This document shows, piece after piece, positions 7,992-18,904 of a stretch of DNA of 64,000 bases. The first letter of the stretch is position 1. Every line of letters starts with the position of its first letter. A model generated the notes under the pieces. It was not told the origin of the DNA. It made no database searches and saw nothing but the letters and a program-made list of their open reading frames with translations. This DNA comes from Streptomyces mashuensis (GTDB lineage Bacteria > Actinomycetota > Actinomycetes > Streptomycetales > Streptomycetaceae), in the NCBI RefSeq assembly GCF_014654785.1, contig NZ_BNBD01000001.1, positions 248,001-312,000 on the forward strand, written 5' to 3'. A program made the position numbers and the translations under genes.

Positions 7992-9038
7992 ATGTCCCGA
8001 TCGCTGTACGTTCCCGTTCTGCCGGCGAAGCGATACGCCCGTCAGGCGTACCTGCAGCTGATGCCCTCTGTACAAGCGGCTGTCATGCCGCTGTGGAACC
8101 TTCCGCCCCGTACAGGCCTGGGCCCTGATGTACTCGCCATGGGGGTCCGACGGGACATACGGGCCGTGAGCAAGGCTCACCGCCATCATCCCGCCTGGGT
8201 CGATGCCCCGTGTGCCGACGAGACACAACTGTCGCTGCTGGCTGATGCCTTGTCCACGGACGCCGAAGCGAGTCTGCTGCGCCCGGTGACGGGGCCGGAC
8301 CGTCCCGAGGCGCATCAGAACGCGATGCTCCAACACGCTCGGTTCACGGGGCACGGGCTCGCCATACGGGTCATGCTGCCCGGTGAGTGGGACGACGCCG
8401 TGGGCCAGGGTGTTCGTGACCTGGTCGCCCGCGTCGATCCCGCGGTCGAGGCGGACCTCCTCCTCGACCTGGGCGCCGTGCGCGCCGACCGGCCTGACGC
8501 GGCGAAGGAGTCGTTGCGCGCGCTCGACACCCTGGTACCGCTGATGCCGTGGCGGACGACCGTTGTCCTGGCCGGCGGCTTCCCCGATGTGACCGCCCGG
8601 CTGCTGGAGCACGGGACAGCTGTGGAGCCTCGGTGGGACTGGCGCGTCTGGCAAGAGCTGAACGGCAGCACGCGCGATTACGTCCGCCGGCTCGTCTACG
8701 GTGACTATGGAATCGATTCCACCCGCGGCATCACTCGCGGACCGTCGTCCGGCAACGGCGGCCCGCCCTGGGGCGTGCTGCGGTACACCACCTGCACGTC
8801 GTTCGTCCTCGTGAAGGTTCCGACAGGAGGCCCCGACCGGGCCCCCACCATCCGGGCCGCCGCTCGGGAAATCCTTGGGCTGGCGGATTTCCGTGGTGCG
8901 ACGGCCGGCGCGGGTGAGACCTGGCTGCGCGACTGCGCGCGCGGACTCGGCCCGGCAGGCACCGGGAACGCCGCGGTCTGGCTGCAAGCCGGCACCGTCC
9001 AGCACATGACGTACGTCGTCCGGAGCCTTCGGCCCTGA
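7992..9038 (+). CDS. Beta family protein (T4 beta-protein-like), probable conflict-system component
   Basis: 348 residues. It opens with the family-typical pattern of a tyrosine-led strand and a PLWNLPPR segment (SLYVPVLPAKRYARQAY, then VMPLWNLPPR). The middle has LVARVDPAVEADLLLDLGAV and a loop with RWDWRVWQEL. NCBI calls such proteins beta family protein after a phage T4 protein; they recur in bacterial defence islands and their function is unknown. The plus-strand frame is chosen over the long opposite ORF because it has a GGGGGAG ribosome site before the ATG and a coherent alpha/beta pattern. It converges on the caspase-helicase gene with only 19 bp between stops. Codon use is less extremely G/C than in the core genes. 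Confidence 0.7.
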   Translation: MSRSLYVPVLPAKRYARQAYLQLMPSVQAAVMPLWNLPPRTGLGPDVLAMGVRRDIRAVSKAHRHHPAWVDAPCADETQLSLLADALSTDAEASLLRPVTGPDRPEAHQNAMLQHARFTGHGLAIRVMLPGEWDDAVGQGVRDLVARVDPAVEADLLLDLGAVRADRPDAAKESLRALDTLVPLMPWRTTVVLAGGFPDVTARLLEHGTAVEPRWDWRVWQELNGSTRDYVRRLVYGDYGIDSTRGITRGPSSGNGGPPWGVLRYTTCTSFVLVKVPTGGPDRAPTIRAAAREILGLADFRGATAGAGETWLRDCARGLGPAGTGNAAVWLQAGTVQHMTYVVRSLRP

Positions 9039-9057
9039 CCACGACGGCGGTACGGAT

Positions 9058-12000
9058 TCAGCCGAAGAGCGGCTCCAGCATCACGTCACCGGCCAGGATC
9101 CGCCACGCCGGCACCCGGACCGTCCGTGCCACCGGTCCGGGCTTCGCCCCGGAGCCACCGGACGGCAGTCCGGGCAGCAGGTCGCCGCGTGCGTGCGTCA
9201 ACCGCAGATGGCGGGCCGGGGTCCGGCCGTTTTCCGTACCCGTGTCGATGAGGACCGCGGTGTTCGCCCCGTCCGTGGTGAACAGCAGATCGACGGTGTG
9301 CCCGCCGACCACCGCCTCGCGCTCCAGATCGGTGACGCCGCGGCGACCGAGGTAGTCCTGGAGCCGGTCCGTGAGCTCCTCACGGAAGCCACTCCGGGCT
9401 TTTGCGCCGGAGGCTGTACCAGCCAGATCCACCGAGGATCCCGCACCCAGCACTTCCGACCGCTCCGCGAGGAGCGCCGGCAGGCCCGCCTGCCCCTGCC
9501 AGAAAGCATGGCTGCCCACCGTGATCAGCTGCGACTTCGCCCGTGTGACGGCCACATTCCACAGGTTGACCTGACTCGCCACCCAGTGCGTCGTACGGGG
9601 AGGGGTGTTGCCGGTGGCCACCGGGCTCAGAACCATGACGTCTCGCTGCCCGCCCTGGAAGGCATGAACGGTGCCGACCCGCACGCGGTCGTCCTCCGCC
9701 CACACCCGTGCCAGAACCTCCTTCTGGGCACGGAACGGTGTCACGACGCCAACCGTTGCATCCTCCGGAAGCCGTGCAAGCAGCTCGTCCACCGTCTCCC
9801 GTACCTGTGCGGCCTCCGCCGGATTCCGCCAGGACTGACCGCCCGCACCCCGCGCGGACTCGCCGTACGGCACGTCGACCCAGCCCAGCGCGGGACCCGG
9901 AGCGCTCAGCCCGACAGGGTCGAGCGCCGGGACCTGCTTCCTGACGTCGGTGAGGACCTGCAACTGTCCCGCATAGCAGTAACCGTTGACGACATCGGCG
10001 ATCGCCGGGTGACACCGGTAGTGCTCGTCGAGCAGCAGCGCCGTTTCGCCGTGCTGCGCCGCGGCATGGTACGAGGAGTACACGTGGTAGGTGAGCCGGT
10101 GATCCTCCAGCTGCGCGGCGCTGAGCCCGGCCCGCACGCGGGCCTGCCGCTCCTGCTGCGCCGTGATCCCGGGGATGTGGCCGAGCTGCATCGGGTCGCC
10201 GATGATCAGCGCCCGCTTCGCCCGGAACAGCAGCGGCAGCACCGCCGGAATCGAGCACTGGCTGGCTTCGTCGATCACAACGAGGTCGAAGAGTTCTGGA
10301 GTGAGTTCGAGCCGGCGAACCGAGTGGGTGCTGATGGCCCAGCCCTTCAGGTGCGCCATGAGATTGCGCTGGCTCTTCCAGAAGCCGGAGCGCCGGCGCA
10401 GGGCCTGGAGCCGCTGAGCCATCAGCGACCGCCCCCGGGCCATGGCCTCGGCGGCCACGGCCCGGGCGAGTTCGCCCGAGGTCTCCGACAGGCCGGCACG
10501 GCTCTCCAGACGCGCCTGCTTCAGCGCCTCCTCGTCCAGGGCGAGATGCCGCGGTACGAGATCCCTCAGCGTTCCTTCCACCGCTGCGACGTCCGCAAGG
10601 GCGAGCAGGAGCTCGGGCGGTACCGGCCGTTCCGTGGCCCAGGCCGGCCAGGAGCCCGCAGAGGTCTCTCCGACCGAGGCGACGAACGTGGACAAGGCCT
10701 GCCCTCGGCGCCATCGACCGAAGGAGAACCACCGGGCGACGGCGGCCCGCCGGGCCCGTCCCTCCCAGCCGGCGAGTGCGGTGGCTCCGCTCTCGGCCCA
10801 TGCCCGGTCCAGCAGCTCCACGGGCAGCTGGAGCTCGTCCGCACGATGCGCACGTTCCCGCAGCAGCTCCAGCAGCCGGGCTTCCTCACCGATCAGCCGC
10901 GCCGCCTCGACCTCGTGCGCGGCCGCCCGTGCGTGCCGGTTTCTGAGGTCGCCCGCCACGGTCGCCGCACCTCGCGCCGGGGCCTCGACCGGCTGGGCGA
11001 GCAGCCGCTCCAGCTTCGCTGCCTCGGCCTCCAAGGCCTCGGAGTTCCCCGTCCGCATGAGCAGCCCGGGGGAGATCGCGTCGCAGCGCTCGGCCACCAC
11101 GTTCACGGCCTCGTTGTTCGTGGAGGCGACGAGGACCGACTGTCCGGCGGCGACGGCGGTGGCGACCACCGCCGTCACCACTTCGCTCTTCCCGGTGCCG
11201 GGCGGCCCGGTGGAGACGGTGAGCGGGCGGGTCATCGCAGACGTGATCACCTGCGCCTGGCTTTCGTTGCACGGCCCCGGGGACACCACGACCGGCGCAT
11301 CGGTCCCACCACGTCCGCCATCGCCGCCACCGGTCAGGAGCGCGTCCAGCGCAGTGCCGGAGATCTGAGCGGTGCGGGTGGACATCTGGAGCAGATTCTC
11401 CACGAGGCCTTCGGTCGCGGTCCGTTCCAGACCCGACGGCGCGAGGAGGACGGCGGCGTTGTGAGCACCCGGGCGCAGCGAGTCCATGACGGAACGCTCA
11501 CTGAGCGCGGACAGATCGAGCGGTTCCAATTCCGGGAGCCCGAGCTGCGTCAAGAGTTCCCGCACCGCCTTGACCATTTGGGCGGCGTTGCCCTCCTGCC
11601 AGGTCGGCTGCCAGCGGGCGAGCAGCTCGGCGGCGTCGTCGTCCTCCAGCAACTCCGTGATCACACCGCTGTGCAGCGAGGGCACCCCGCTCGGGCTCAG
11701 CCGGTCACGGCCGTTCTCGTCGGGTGCCAGCTCCATCGGCTGGATCAGCAGCGGTGCGATGCGCACCGAGGCCCGCCGCCTTCCGTCCCCGCCGCGCTCG
11801 GGCAGGGTGACGGCCGGGTATCCGTACCAGTATTCCTGCAGTGCGGCCTCGTCGACCTTTGCGCCGGTGCTCTTCGCCTTGGGCAATTGGGGTGGGGCGG
11901 GAAGACCGGACCCCAGTCCGGACTGGATCGTCTCCGATCCCTTCCCCAAGAGGAAGTACGCGGAGCCCCGGCCGCTGTCCCGGTCGGGCAGCATTCCTGA

Positions 12001-12930
12001 CGCGGCCTGCGCCCCCAGGCAGTGGGCGTAGTAGCGCAGGAGGCGCTGCCGGTCGACGCCGTCCTGGGCATCCTGCCCGGCGAGCCTGCGTGCTTTCAGC
12101 AGGGCCGAGGAGGGCGCAAGACCTTCGGCGGCACCCCGTGGCGGTTCGGGGAGCTGGACGGAGCGGGCCACCGAGCGGGCCAGGGGGAGGGAGTGCGTCG
12201 CACGGATGGTGGACTTCGTGGGCCGCTGTTCCTCGGGTACGCCATTGCGGACCATCTGCGCGGTCAGGTACTCGAAGAGGTCGTCCGGGGTGATCCAGCC
12301 ACTGTCCTTGATCCGCCCGCTGCGCAACCCCTCGACGATCTCACCGGTGAACCGGGAGGTGCCGAGCGAGGACCCGGCCGGCGCCATCGCCGAGGCGGCC
12401 TGGAGGGCGTCCGAGGCAGTGATGAAATACACGCCGGTCGGCCGGAGGAGCGTGCTGGGTGCGGGCCGTTCACTGCTGTCCGCTGCCCCCTTGGCCGTCC
12501 AGCCCTGTACGACGGAGCCGCTGGAGCAGCAGTCGAGCAGCACGACCTTCGAGGAGGCCCGGCAGGACTGGAGCATCCTCTCCAGGAACTCGGCCGGCAC
12601 GGCGGTGCCCGGAAGGTCCTCCGGGTCGGCGTCCCGGGTGAGGAAGTACAGCTGGCCGTCGGCCTCGCAGAACTCTCCGTGCCCGCTGAAGTAGAGCAGC
12701 GCCGTCTCGCTGGCCTGCCGCTCCTCCAGGAACTCCTCGATGGCGTGCAACATCTCGGCGCGCGTGGGCTCGGCGACCATCGCGCACTCGTTGTACATGC
12801 CGATCTCGGTGCTCTCCAGCACCGCCTGCATGTAGTGCAGGTCTGCTCGGACCGGCGGCAGATCGTGGTACCGATCGCTGTCGTACGTGGATACGCCGAT
12901 GAGCATGGCGTACCGGTCGTTGTCACTCAC
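9058..12930 (-). CDS. Caspase-like protease fused to Upf1-type SF1 helicase and degenerate nuclease-like tail (EACC1-associated conflict effector)
   Basis: 1290 residues from the GTG at 12930, which overlaps the upstream gene by 4 bp (GTGA). Residues 1 to about 240 are a caspase/metacaspase domain: AMLIGVSTYDSDR, catalytic His84 in LLYFSGHGEF and Cys135 in VVLLDCCSSG. About 240-560 is a linker with no recognised domain. About 570-1140 is an SF1B Upf1/DNA2-like helicase: Walker A STGPPGTGKSEVV (~573), Walker B VVIDEASQ (~885), motif III LIIGDPMQLGHIP, the arginine motif LDEHYRCHPAI, GTVHAFQGGQRD and NVAVTRAKSQL. The last ~100 residues resemble the restriction-like domain often ending such helicases (AVVGGHTVDLLF, VLIDTGTENGR), but the usual IExDG is replaced by LIDTG, so nuclease activity is doubtful. 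The partners suggest an abortive-infection type defence protein. Target and trigger are unknown. Confidence 0.87.
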   Translation of the reverse strand: MSDNDRYAMLIGVSTYDSDRYHDLPPVRADLHYMQAVLESTEIGMYNECAMVAEPTRAEMLHAIEEFLEERQASETALLYFSGHGEFCEADGQLYFLTRDADPEDLPGTAVPAEFLERMLQSCRASSKVVLLDCCSSGSVVQGWTAKGAADSSERPAPSTLLRPTGVYFITASDALQAASAMAPAGSSLGTSRFTGEIVEGLRSGRIKDSGWITPDDLFEYLTAQMVRNGVPEEQRPTKSTIRATHSLPLARSVARSVQLPEPPRGAAEGLAPSSALLKARRLAGQDAQDGVDRQRLLRYYAHCLGAQAASGMLPDRDSGRGSAYFLLGKGSETIQSGLGSGLPAPPQLPKAKSTGAKVDEAALQEYWYGYPAVTLPERGGDGRRRASVRIAPLLIQPMELAPDENGRDRLSPSGVPSLHSGVITELLEDDDAAELLARWQPTWQEGNAAQMVKAVRELLTQLGLPELEPLDLSALSERSVMDSLRPGAHNAAVLLAPSGLERTATEGLVENLLQMSTRTAQISGTALDALLTGGGDGGRGGTDAPVVVSPGPCNESQAQVITSAMTRPLTVSTGPPGTGKSEVVTAVVATAVAAGQSVLVASTNNEAVNVVAERCDAISPGLLMRTGNSEALEAEAAKLERLLAQPVEAPARGAATVAGDLRNRHARAAAHEVEAARLIGEEARLLELLRERAHRADELQLPVELLDRAWAESGATALAGWEGRARRAAVARWFSFGRWRRGQALSTFVASVGETSAGSWPAWATERPVPPELLLALADVAAVEGTLRDLVPRHLALDEEALKQARLESRAGLSETSGELARAVAAEAMARGRSLMAQRLQALRRRSGFWKSQRNLMAHLKGWAISTHSVRRLELTPELFDLVVIDEASQCSIPAVLPLLFRAKRALIIGDPMQLGHIPGITAQQERQARVRAGLSAAQLEDHRLTYHVYSSYHAAAQHGETALLLDEHYRCHPAIADVVNGYCYAGQLQVLTDVRKQVPALDPVGLSAPGPALGWVDVPYGESARGAGGQSWRNPAEAAQVRETVDELLARLPEDATVGVVTPFRAQKEVLARVWAEDDRVRVGTVHAFQGGQRDVMVLSPVATGNTPPRTTHWVASQVNLWNVAVTRAKSQLITVGSHAFWQGQAGLPALLAERSEVLGAGSSVDLAGTASGAKARSGFREELTDRLQDYLGRRGVTDLEREAVVGGHTVDLLFTTDGANTAVLIDTGTENGRTPARHLRLTHARGDLLPGLPSGGSGAKPGPVARTVRVPAWRILAGDVMLEPLFG

Positions 12931-13340
12931 GCCGCGCCCGTCCCCTCCGGATCGCCGTCCGCCGGACCCACGTCTCCATTGAGGAACCGCTCGATCCGCG
13001 CGTCGTCCGCACGGGCCTGCTTGCCGGAGATGGTCAGCGTCGCGCCGTCGGGCCGCCTGATGGTGATGGTCCGCTGGGGCACGCGGGCCAGCCAGACCTG
13101 AATCGCGGCGGCGACCAGGGAACCGCCGCTGAACACCAGGCCGAGGAGGTCGGTGACCGGCCCGCCTTTGTCGGTCTCGCCGATGCCTGCAGGGCCGGCC
13201 GGAACCTCGAGCGCGGCCTGCGCGTCGGTCCCGGCGAGGGCGCCGAGCAGCTCGCGGGCTTCGCGCCGGGCGCGCAGCGGATCCTCGTCGGCGATGGAGA
13301 TGTGGTAGCCGGCAGCCGGGTCGGTGTGGTTGGTGCTCAC
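12927..13340 (-). CDS. Effector-associated constant component EACC1-like protein
   Basis: 137 residues from the GTG at 13340 (GGGGGAG box 8 bp upstream). The N-terminal half is a short polar alpha/beta stretch (RARREARELLGALAG). A single hydrophobic, probably membrane-inserted helix follows (LLGLVFSGGSLVAAAIQVWL), then a strand-rich tail RTITIRRPDGATLTISGK with RIERFL. This arrangement matches EACC1, the small constant partner found before variable effectors, often caspases, in NTP-dependent conflict systems of filamentous actinobacteria. Its stop overlaps the caspase-helicase start by 4 bp, so the pair is co-translated. A role as sensor, tether or inhibitor of the effector is inferred, not demonstrated here. 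Confidence 0.82.
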   Translation of the reverse strand: MSTNHTDPAAGYHISIADEDPLRARREARELLGALAGTDAQAALEVPAGPAGIGETDKGGPVTDLLGLVFSGGSLVAAAIQVWLARVPQRTITIRRPDGATLTISGKQARADDARIERFLNGDVGPADGDPEGTGAA

Positions 13341-13500
13341 GCGCTGTCTCCCCCTTGAACTTCCCGTGCAGTGCACACACGGACGGCCGACCCTAGCGGC
13401 AGGCACTGAGAGACTGCGGGACGATTTCCGAAACCTGCTGGTCAATGGCGTGAAACGCGCAGCTCGGTCCGGGCTGCCTGCCCAGGAGCGCCGACGCGCG

Positions 13501-13538
13501 ATCCCCTCCTGCTCCCATAAATGCAAGCAGGAGGGGAT
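13501..13538 (-). terminator. Hairpin downstream of the HTH-MurA gene
   Basis: A perfect 13-bp stem (ATCCCCTCCTGCT at 13501-13513 pairing with 13526-13538) encloses a 12-base A/T-rich loop. It lies 34 bp beyond the stop of the minus-strand murA-like gene and 160 bp before the EACC1 start, so it probably ends murA transcription. The flanking 13341-13571 stretch holds no gene I can see. Confidence 0.65.
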
Positions 13539-13571
13539 AGGCAGCGTTTTCTGAAAGCAGTCGGAAGGCGG

Positions 13572-15101
13572 TCAGATGTCCCGGAACGTCTCGATCTGGG
13601 CGCCCACCGAGTTCAGGCGTTCGGCGAGGTCCTCGTAGCCGCGGTTGATGACGTAGACGTTGCGGAGCACGGACGTGCCCTCCGCCGCCATCATGGCCAG
13701 CAGGACCACCACGGCGGGCCGCAGGGCCGGGGGGCACATCATTTCTGCGGAGCGCCAGCGGGTGGGGCCCTCGACCAGGACGCGGTGGGGGTCGAGGAGT
13801 TTGACGTCGGCGCCGAGGCGGTTGAGGTCGGTGAGGTAGATGGCGCGGTTGTCGTAGACCCAGTCGTGGATGAGGGTCTGGCCCTGGGCGGAGGCGGCGA
13901 TGGCCGCGAAGAACGGCACGTTGTCGATGTTCAGCCCGGGGAACGGCATCGGGTGGATCTTGTCGATCGGCGCCCGCAGCTTGGAGGGGCGCACCGTGAG
14001 GTCGAGCAGGCGGGTGCGGCCGTTGTCGGCGCGGTACTCGGGGCTGCGCTCGTGGTCGAGGCCCATCTCCTCCAGGACGGCGAGCTCGATCTCCATGAAC
14101 TCGATCGGCACCCGGCGGATCGTCAGCTCCGACTCGGTGACGACGGCTGCGGCGAGGAGGCTCATGGCCTCGACCGGGTCCTCGGAGGGCGCGTAGTCGA
14201 CGTCGCGGTCGATGTGCGCCACGCCGTGCACGGTGAGCGTCGTGGTGCCCACGCCCTCGACGCGCACGCCGAGCTCCTCCAGGAAGAAGCACAGGTCCTG
14301 GACCATGTAGTTGGAGCTGGCGTTGCGGATGACGGTGACGCCGTCGTGGCGGGCGGCGGCGAGCAGCGCGTTCTCGGTGACGGTGTCGCCGCGCTCGGTC
14401 AGCACGATGGCGCGGGTGGGGGCCACGGAGCGGTCCACGCGGGCGTGGTACATGCCGTCGGTGGCGGTGATCTCCAGGCCGAAGTGGCGCAGGGCGGTCA
14501 GGTGGGGCTGGACGGTACGGGTGCCCAGGTCGCAGCCGCCCGCGTAGGGGATCTTGAAGGCGTCCAGGCGGTGCAGCAGCGGGCCGAGGAACATGATGAC
14601 GCTGCGCGTCCGTCGCGCCGCCTCCAGGTCCATGGCGGCGAGGTCGAGCTCGGCCGGCGGCACGATCTCCAGGTCGTTGCCGTCGTTGATCCACCGGTGC
14701 CGGACGCCGATGCTGGCCAGCACCTCGAGGATGCGGTAGACCTCCTCGATCCGCGCGACGCGCCGCAGCGTGGTCCGGCCGGCGTTCAGCAGCGTCGCGC
14801 AGAGCAGCGCCACGCAGGCGTTCTTGCTCGTCTTGACGTCGATGGAACCGGACAGCCGGCGGCCACCGACGACGCGCAGATGCATCGGGCCGGCGTAGCC
14901 CAGAGAGACGATCTCGCTGTCGAGGGCCTCCCCGATGCGAGCGATCATATCAAGGCTGATGTTCTGATTACCCCGCTCAATGCGGTTCACCGCACTCTGG
15001 CTGGTACCCAGAGCCTCCGCCAGCTGGGACTGGGTCCAGCCGCGGTGCTGGCGTGCGTCGCGAATGAGCTTGCCGATACGGCCGAGGTAGGCGTCTGTCA
15101 T
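13572..15101 (-). CDS. HTH (XRE) domain fused to MurA-type UDP-GlcNAc enolpyruvyltransferase
   Basis: 509 residues. Residues 1 to about 70 are a Cro/CI-type HTH (IRDARQHRGWTQSQLAEALG, then TSQSAVNRIERGN). The remaining ~435 residues are a full enolpyruvyltransferase: the Lys-Asn pair in TSKNACVALL, the catalytic Cys in YAGGCDLGTRTV, an Asp in PFPGLNIDN and the C-terminal NRGYEDLAERL. MurA transfers enolpyruvate from PEP to UDP-GlcNAc, the first committed step of peptidoglycan synthesis. Streptomyces carry a conventional murA elsewhere; this second copy beside aconitase is conserved (SCO5998 as I recall). Active-site residues look intact, so both enzymatic and DNA-binding functions are possible. 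Whether it senses UDP-GlcNAc or PEP is speculation. Confidence 0.88.
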   Translation of the reverse strand: MTDAYLGRIGKLIRDARQHRGWTQSQLAEALGTSQSAVNRIERGNQNISLDMIARIGEALDSEIVSLGYAGPMHLRVVGGRRLSGSIDVKTSKNACVALLCATLLNAGRTTLRRVARIEEVYRILEVLASIGVRHRWINDGNDLEIVPPAELDLAAMDLEAARRTRSVIMFLGPLLHRLDAFKIPYAGGCDLGTRTVQPHLTALRHFGLEITATDGMYHARVDRSVAPTRAIVLTERGDTVTENALLAAARHDGVTVIRNASSNYMVQDLCFFLEELGVRVEGVGTTTLTVHGVAHIDRDVDYAPSEDPVEAMSLLAAAVVTESELTIRRVPIEFMEIELAVLEEMGLDHERSPEYRADNGRTRLLDLTVRPSKLRAPIDKIHPMPFPGLNIDNVPFFAAIAASAQGQTLIHDWVYDNRAIYLTDLNRLGADVKLLDPHRVLVEGPTRWRSAEMMCPPALRPAVVVLLAMMAAEGTSVLRNVYVINRGYEDLAERLNSVGAQIETFRDI

Positions 15102-15202
15102 GCGACAGACCGTATCTCACATATGAGATTGGCGCGCGTTGCGGCATGCCTTCTCACGACTTCTCCGACAATCCGAAGAGTCGGTGTGGGTTGGGGAGGG
15201 TC

Positions 15203-15772
15203 TCAGAAGTCCGAGGTGTCGAGATCCAGGTCGAAGGGGGTGGGGAGGTGGATGGCGGTGCCGAAGGGGTGGGGGCCGTCGGTGTGCGTGTAGCCGAGTC
15301 GGCCAGGTTCGCTGAAGAGCGTGCAGGAGCGCTCCTGGCGGTCCACGAGGAGGTAGAGCGGGGCCCCGAACTCGGCGTAGCGGCGGCGCTTGACGACCCG
15401 GTCGGTGTCGCCGTTGGAGGAGGAGGTGACTTCCACGACGAGCAGGGTCTGGTCGGGGAGGAGGGCGTCGGCGCCTTTGGCCAGTTCCTTCGGCACGACG
15501 GCGATGTCCGGGATGTACCAGTTGGGGGTGCCGGGGAGATCCAGGTCGCCGGATCCTGTGACGCAGCCGAGTTTCCTCACGGTGGTTTCGATCTGGCTGC
15601 GGATCGAGTCGGCAGCGGACTCGTGATCCCAACTCGGCGACATCAACGTAATGACCCCCTCCACGATCTGCACTCGATCCCCCTCGATGTGCCGGATCGC
15701 ATACTTCAGCGCGGTTTCGGGGTCGTCGGCTGCATAGGAGCGGGGCTGTGGCCTGTGGGGCTGGACGCTCAT
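15203..15772 (-). CDS. Uma2-family (DUF820) restriction-endonuclease-fold protein
   Basis: 189 residues from the ATG at 15772. The Uma2 pattern is clear: an early IVEGVITLMSPSWDHESAA segment, the strand pair with IPDIAVVPKEL (Asp of the PD-D/ExK core), then LLVVEVTSSSNGDTDRVVKRRRYAEFGAPLYLLVD, carrying the E-V-x-S motif and the Lys-rich helix. The family is very common in Streptomyces, mostly as isolated genes; biological roles are largely unknown. It is flanked by the murA-like gene and the aconitase promoter with no obvious operon partner. Confidence 0.85.
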   Translation of the reverse strand: MSVQPHRPQPRSYAADDPETALKYAIRHIEGDRVQIVEGVITLMSPSWDHESAADSIRSQIETTVRKLGCVTGSGDLDLPGTPNWYIPDIAVVPKELAKGADALLPDQTLLVVEVTSSSNGDTDRVVKRRRYAEFGAPLYLLVDRQERSCTLFSEPGRLGYTHTDGPHPFGTAIHLPTPFDLDLDTSDF

Positions 15773-15924
15773 CGGGTCCTCCTGGCGCGCGGGGTTCCTG
15801 CAGCGTGGCGACTGCCCCCGGTCTATCGCAACCGGCGTGGCGCCGGGTGTGTCCGCCGGTCATGGCCACTCGCACGGGTGAACGGCCTGTCGAAGGCCGC
15901 GGTGCACGGTCGGCCTATCCGGGC

Positions 15925-15971
15925 GTGACCGGGCCGCGCGGGTGTACTAGAGTTATCTCGACATCGAGATA
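15925..15971 (+). promoter_or_regulatory. Aconitase promoter with overlapping 18-bp palindromic operator
   Basis: GTGACC (15925-15930) and TAGAGT (15948-15953) are spaced 17 bp, an excellent HrdB-type promoter. The perfect palindrome TATCTCGACATCGAGATA (15954-15971) starts directly after the -10 box and covers the expected transcription start, so a bound repressor would block initiation. TCTCGA half-sites of this form resemble MarR-type operators; the regulator is not identifiable here. The wider 15773-16100 gap holds this promoter and the inverted repeats at 16003-16031. Confidence 0.75.
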
Positions 15972-16002
15972 TTTGCCGAGAGGCGTACCGCTGTCGCGCT
16001 GG

Positions 16003-18815
<2,813 letters not shown>

Positions 18816-18855
18816 GCCTCCGGCCTCCGGCAGTTTCACAGCAGTACCAGCACAC

Positions 18856-18887
18856 GGGCCGCACCCCGTACGAACGGGGTGCGGCCC
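18856..18887 (+). terminator. Rho-independent-type terminator after acnA
   Basis: A perfect 14-bp G+C stem (18856-18869 with 18874-18887) closes a 4-base loop, starting 41 bp after the aconitase stop. As usual in Streptomyces there is no strong T-tract. It also stands between acnA and the convergent gene at 18905. Confidence 0.9.
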
Positions 18888-18904
18888 TTGCCGTTGCCGT
18901 GGAC

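Noticed and set aside
7890..9005. A 371-codon minus-strand frame overlapping the Beta-family gene
   Set aside because: No ribosome site or family motif; the plus-strand frame has both.
9193..12000. A 935-codon open frame antisense to the caspase-helicase
   Set aside because: No recognisable domains and Arg/Gly/Pro-rich, against a continuous helicase on the other strand.
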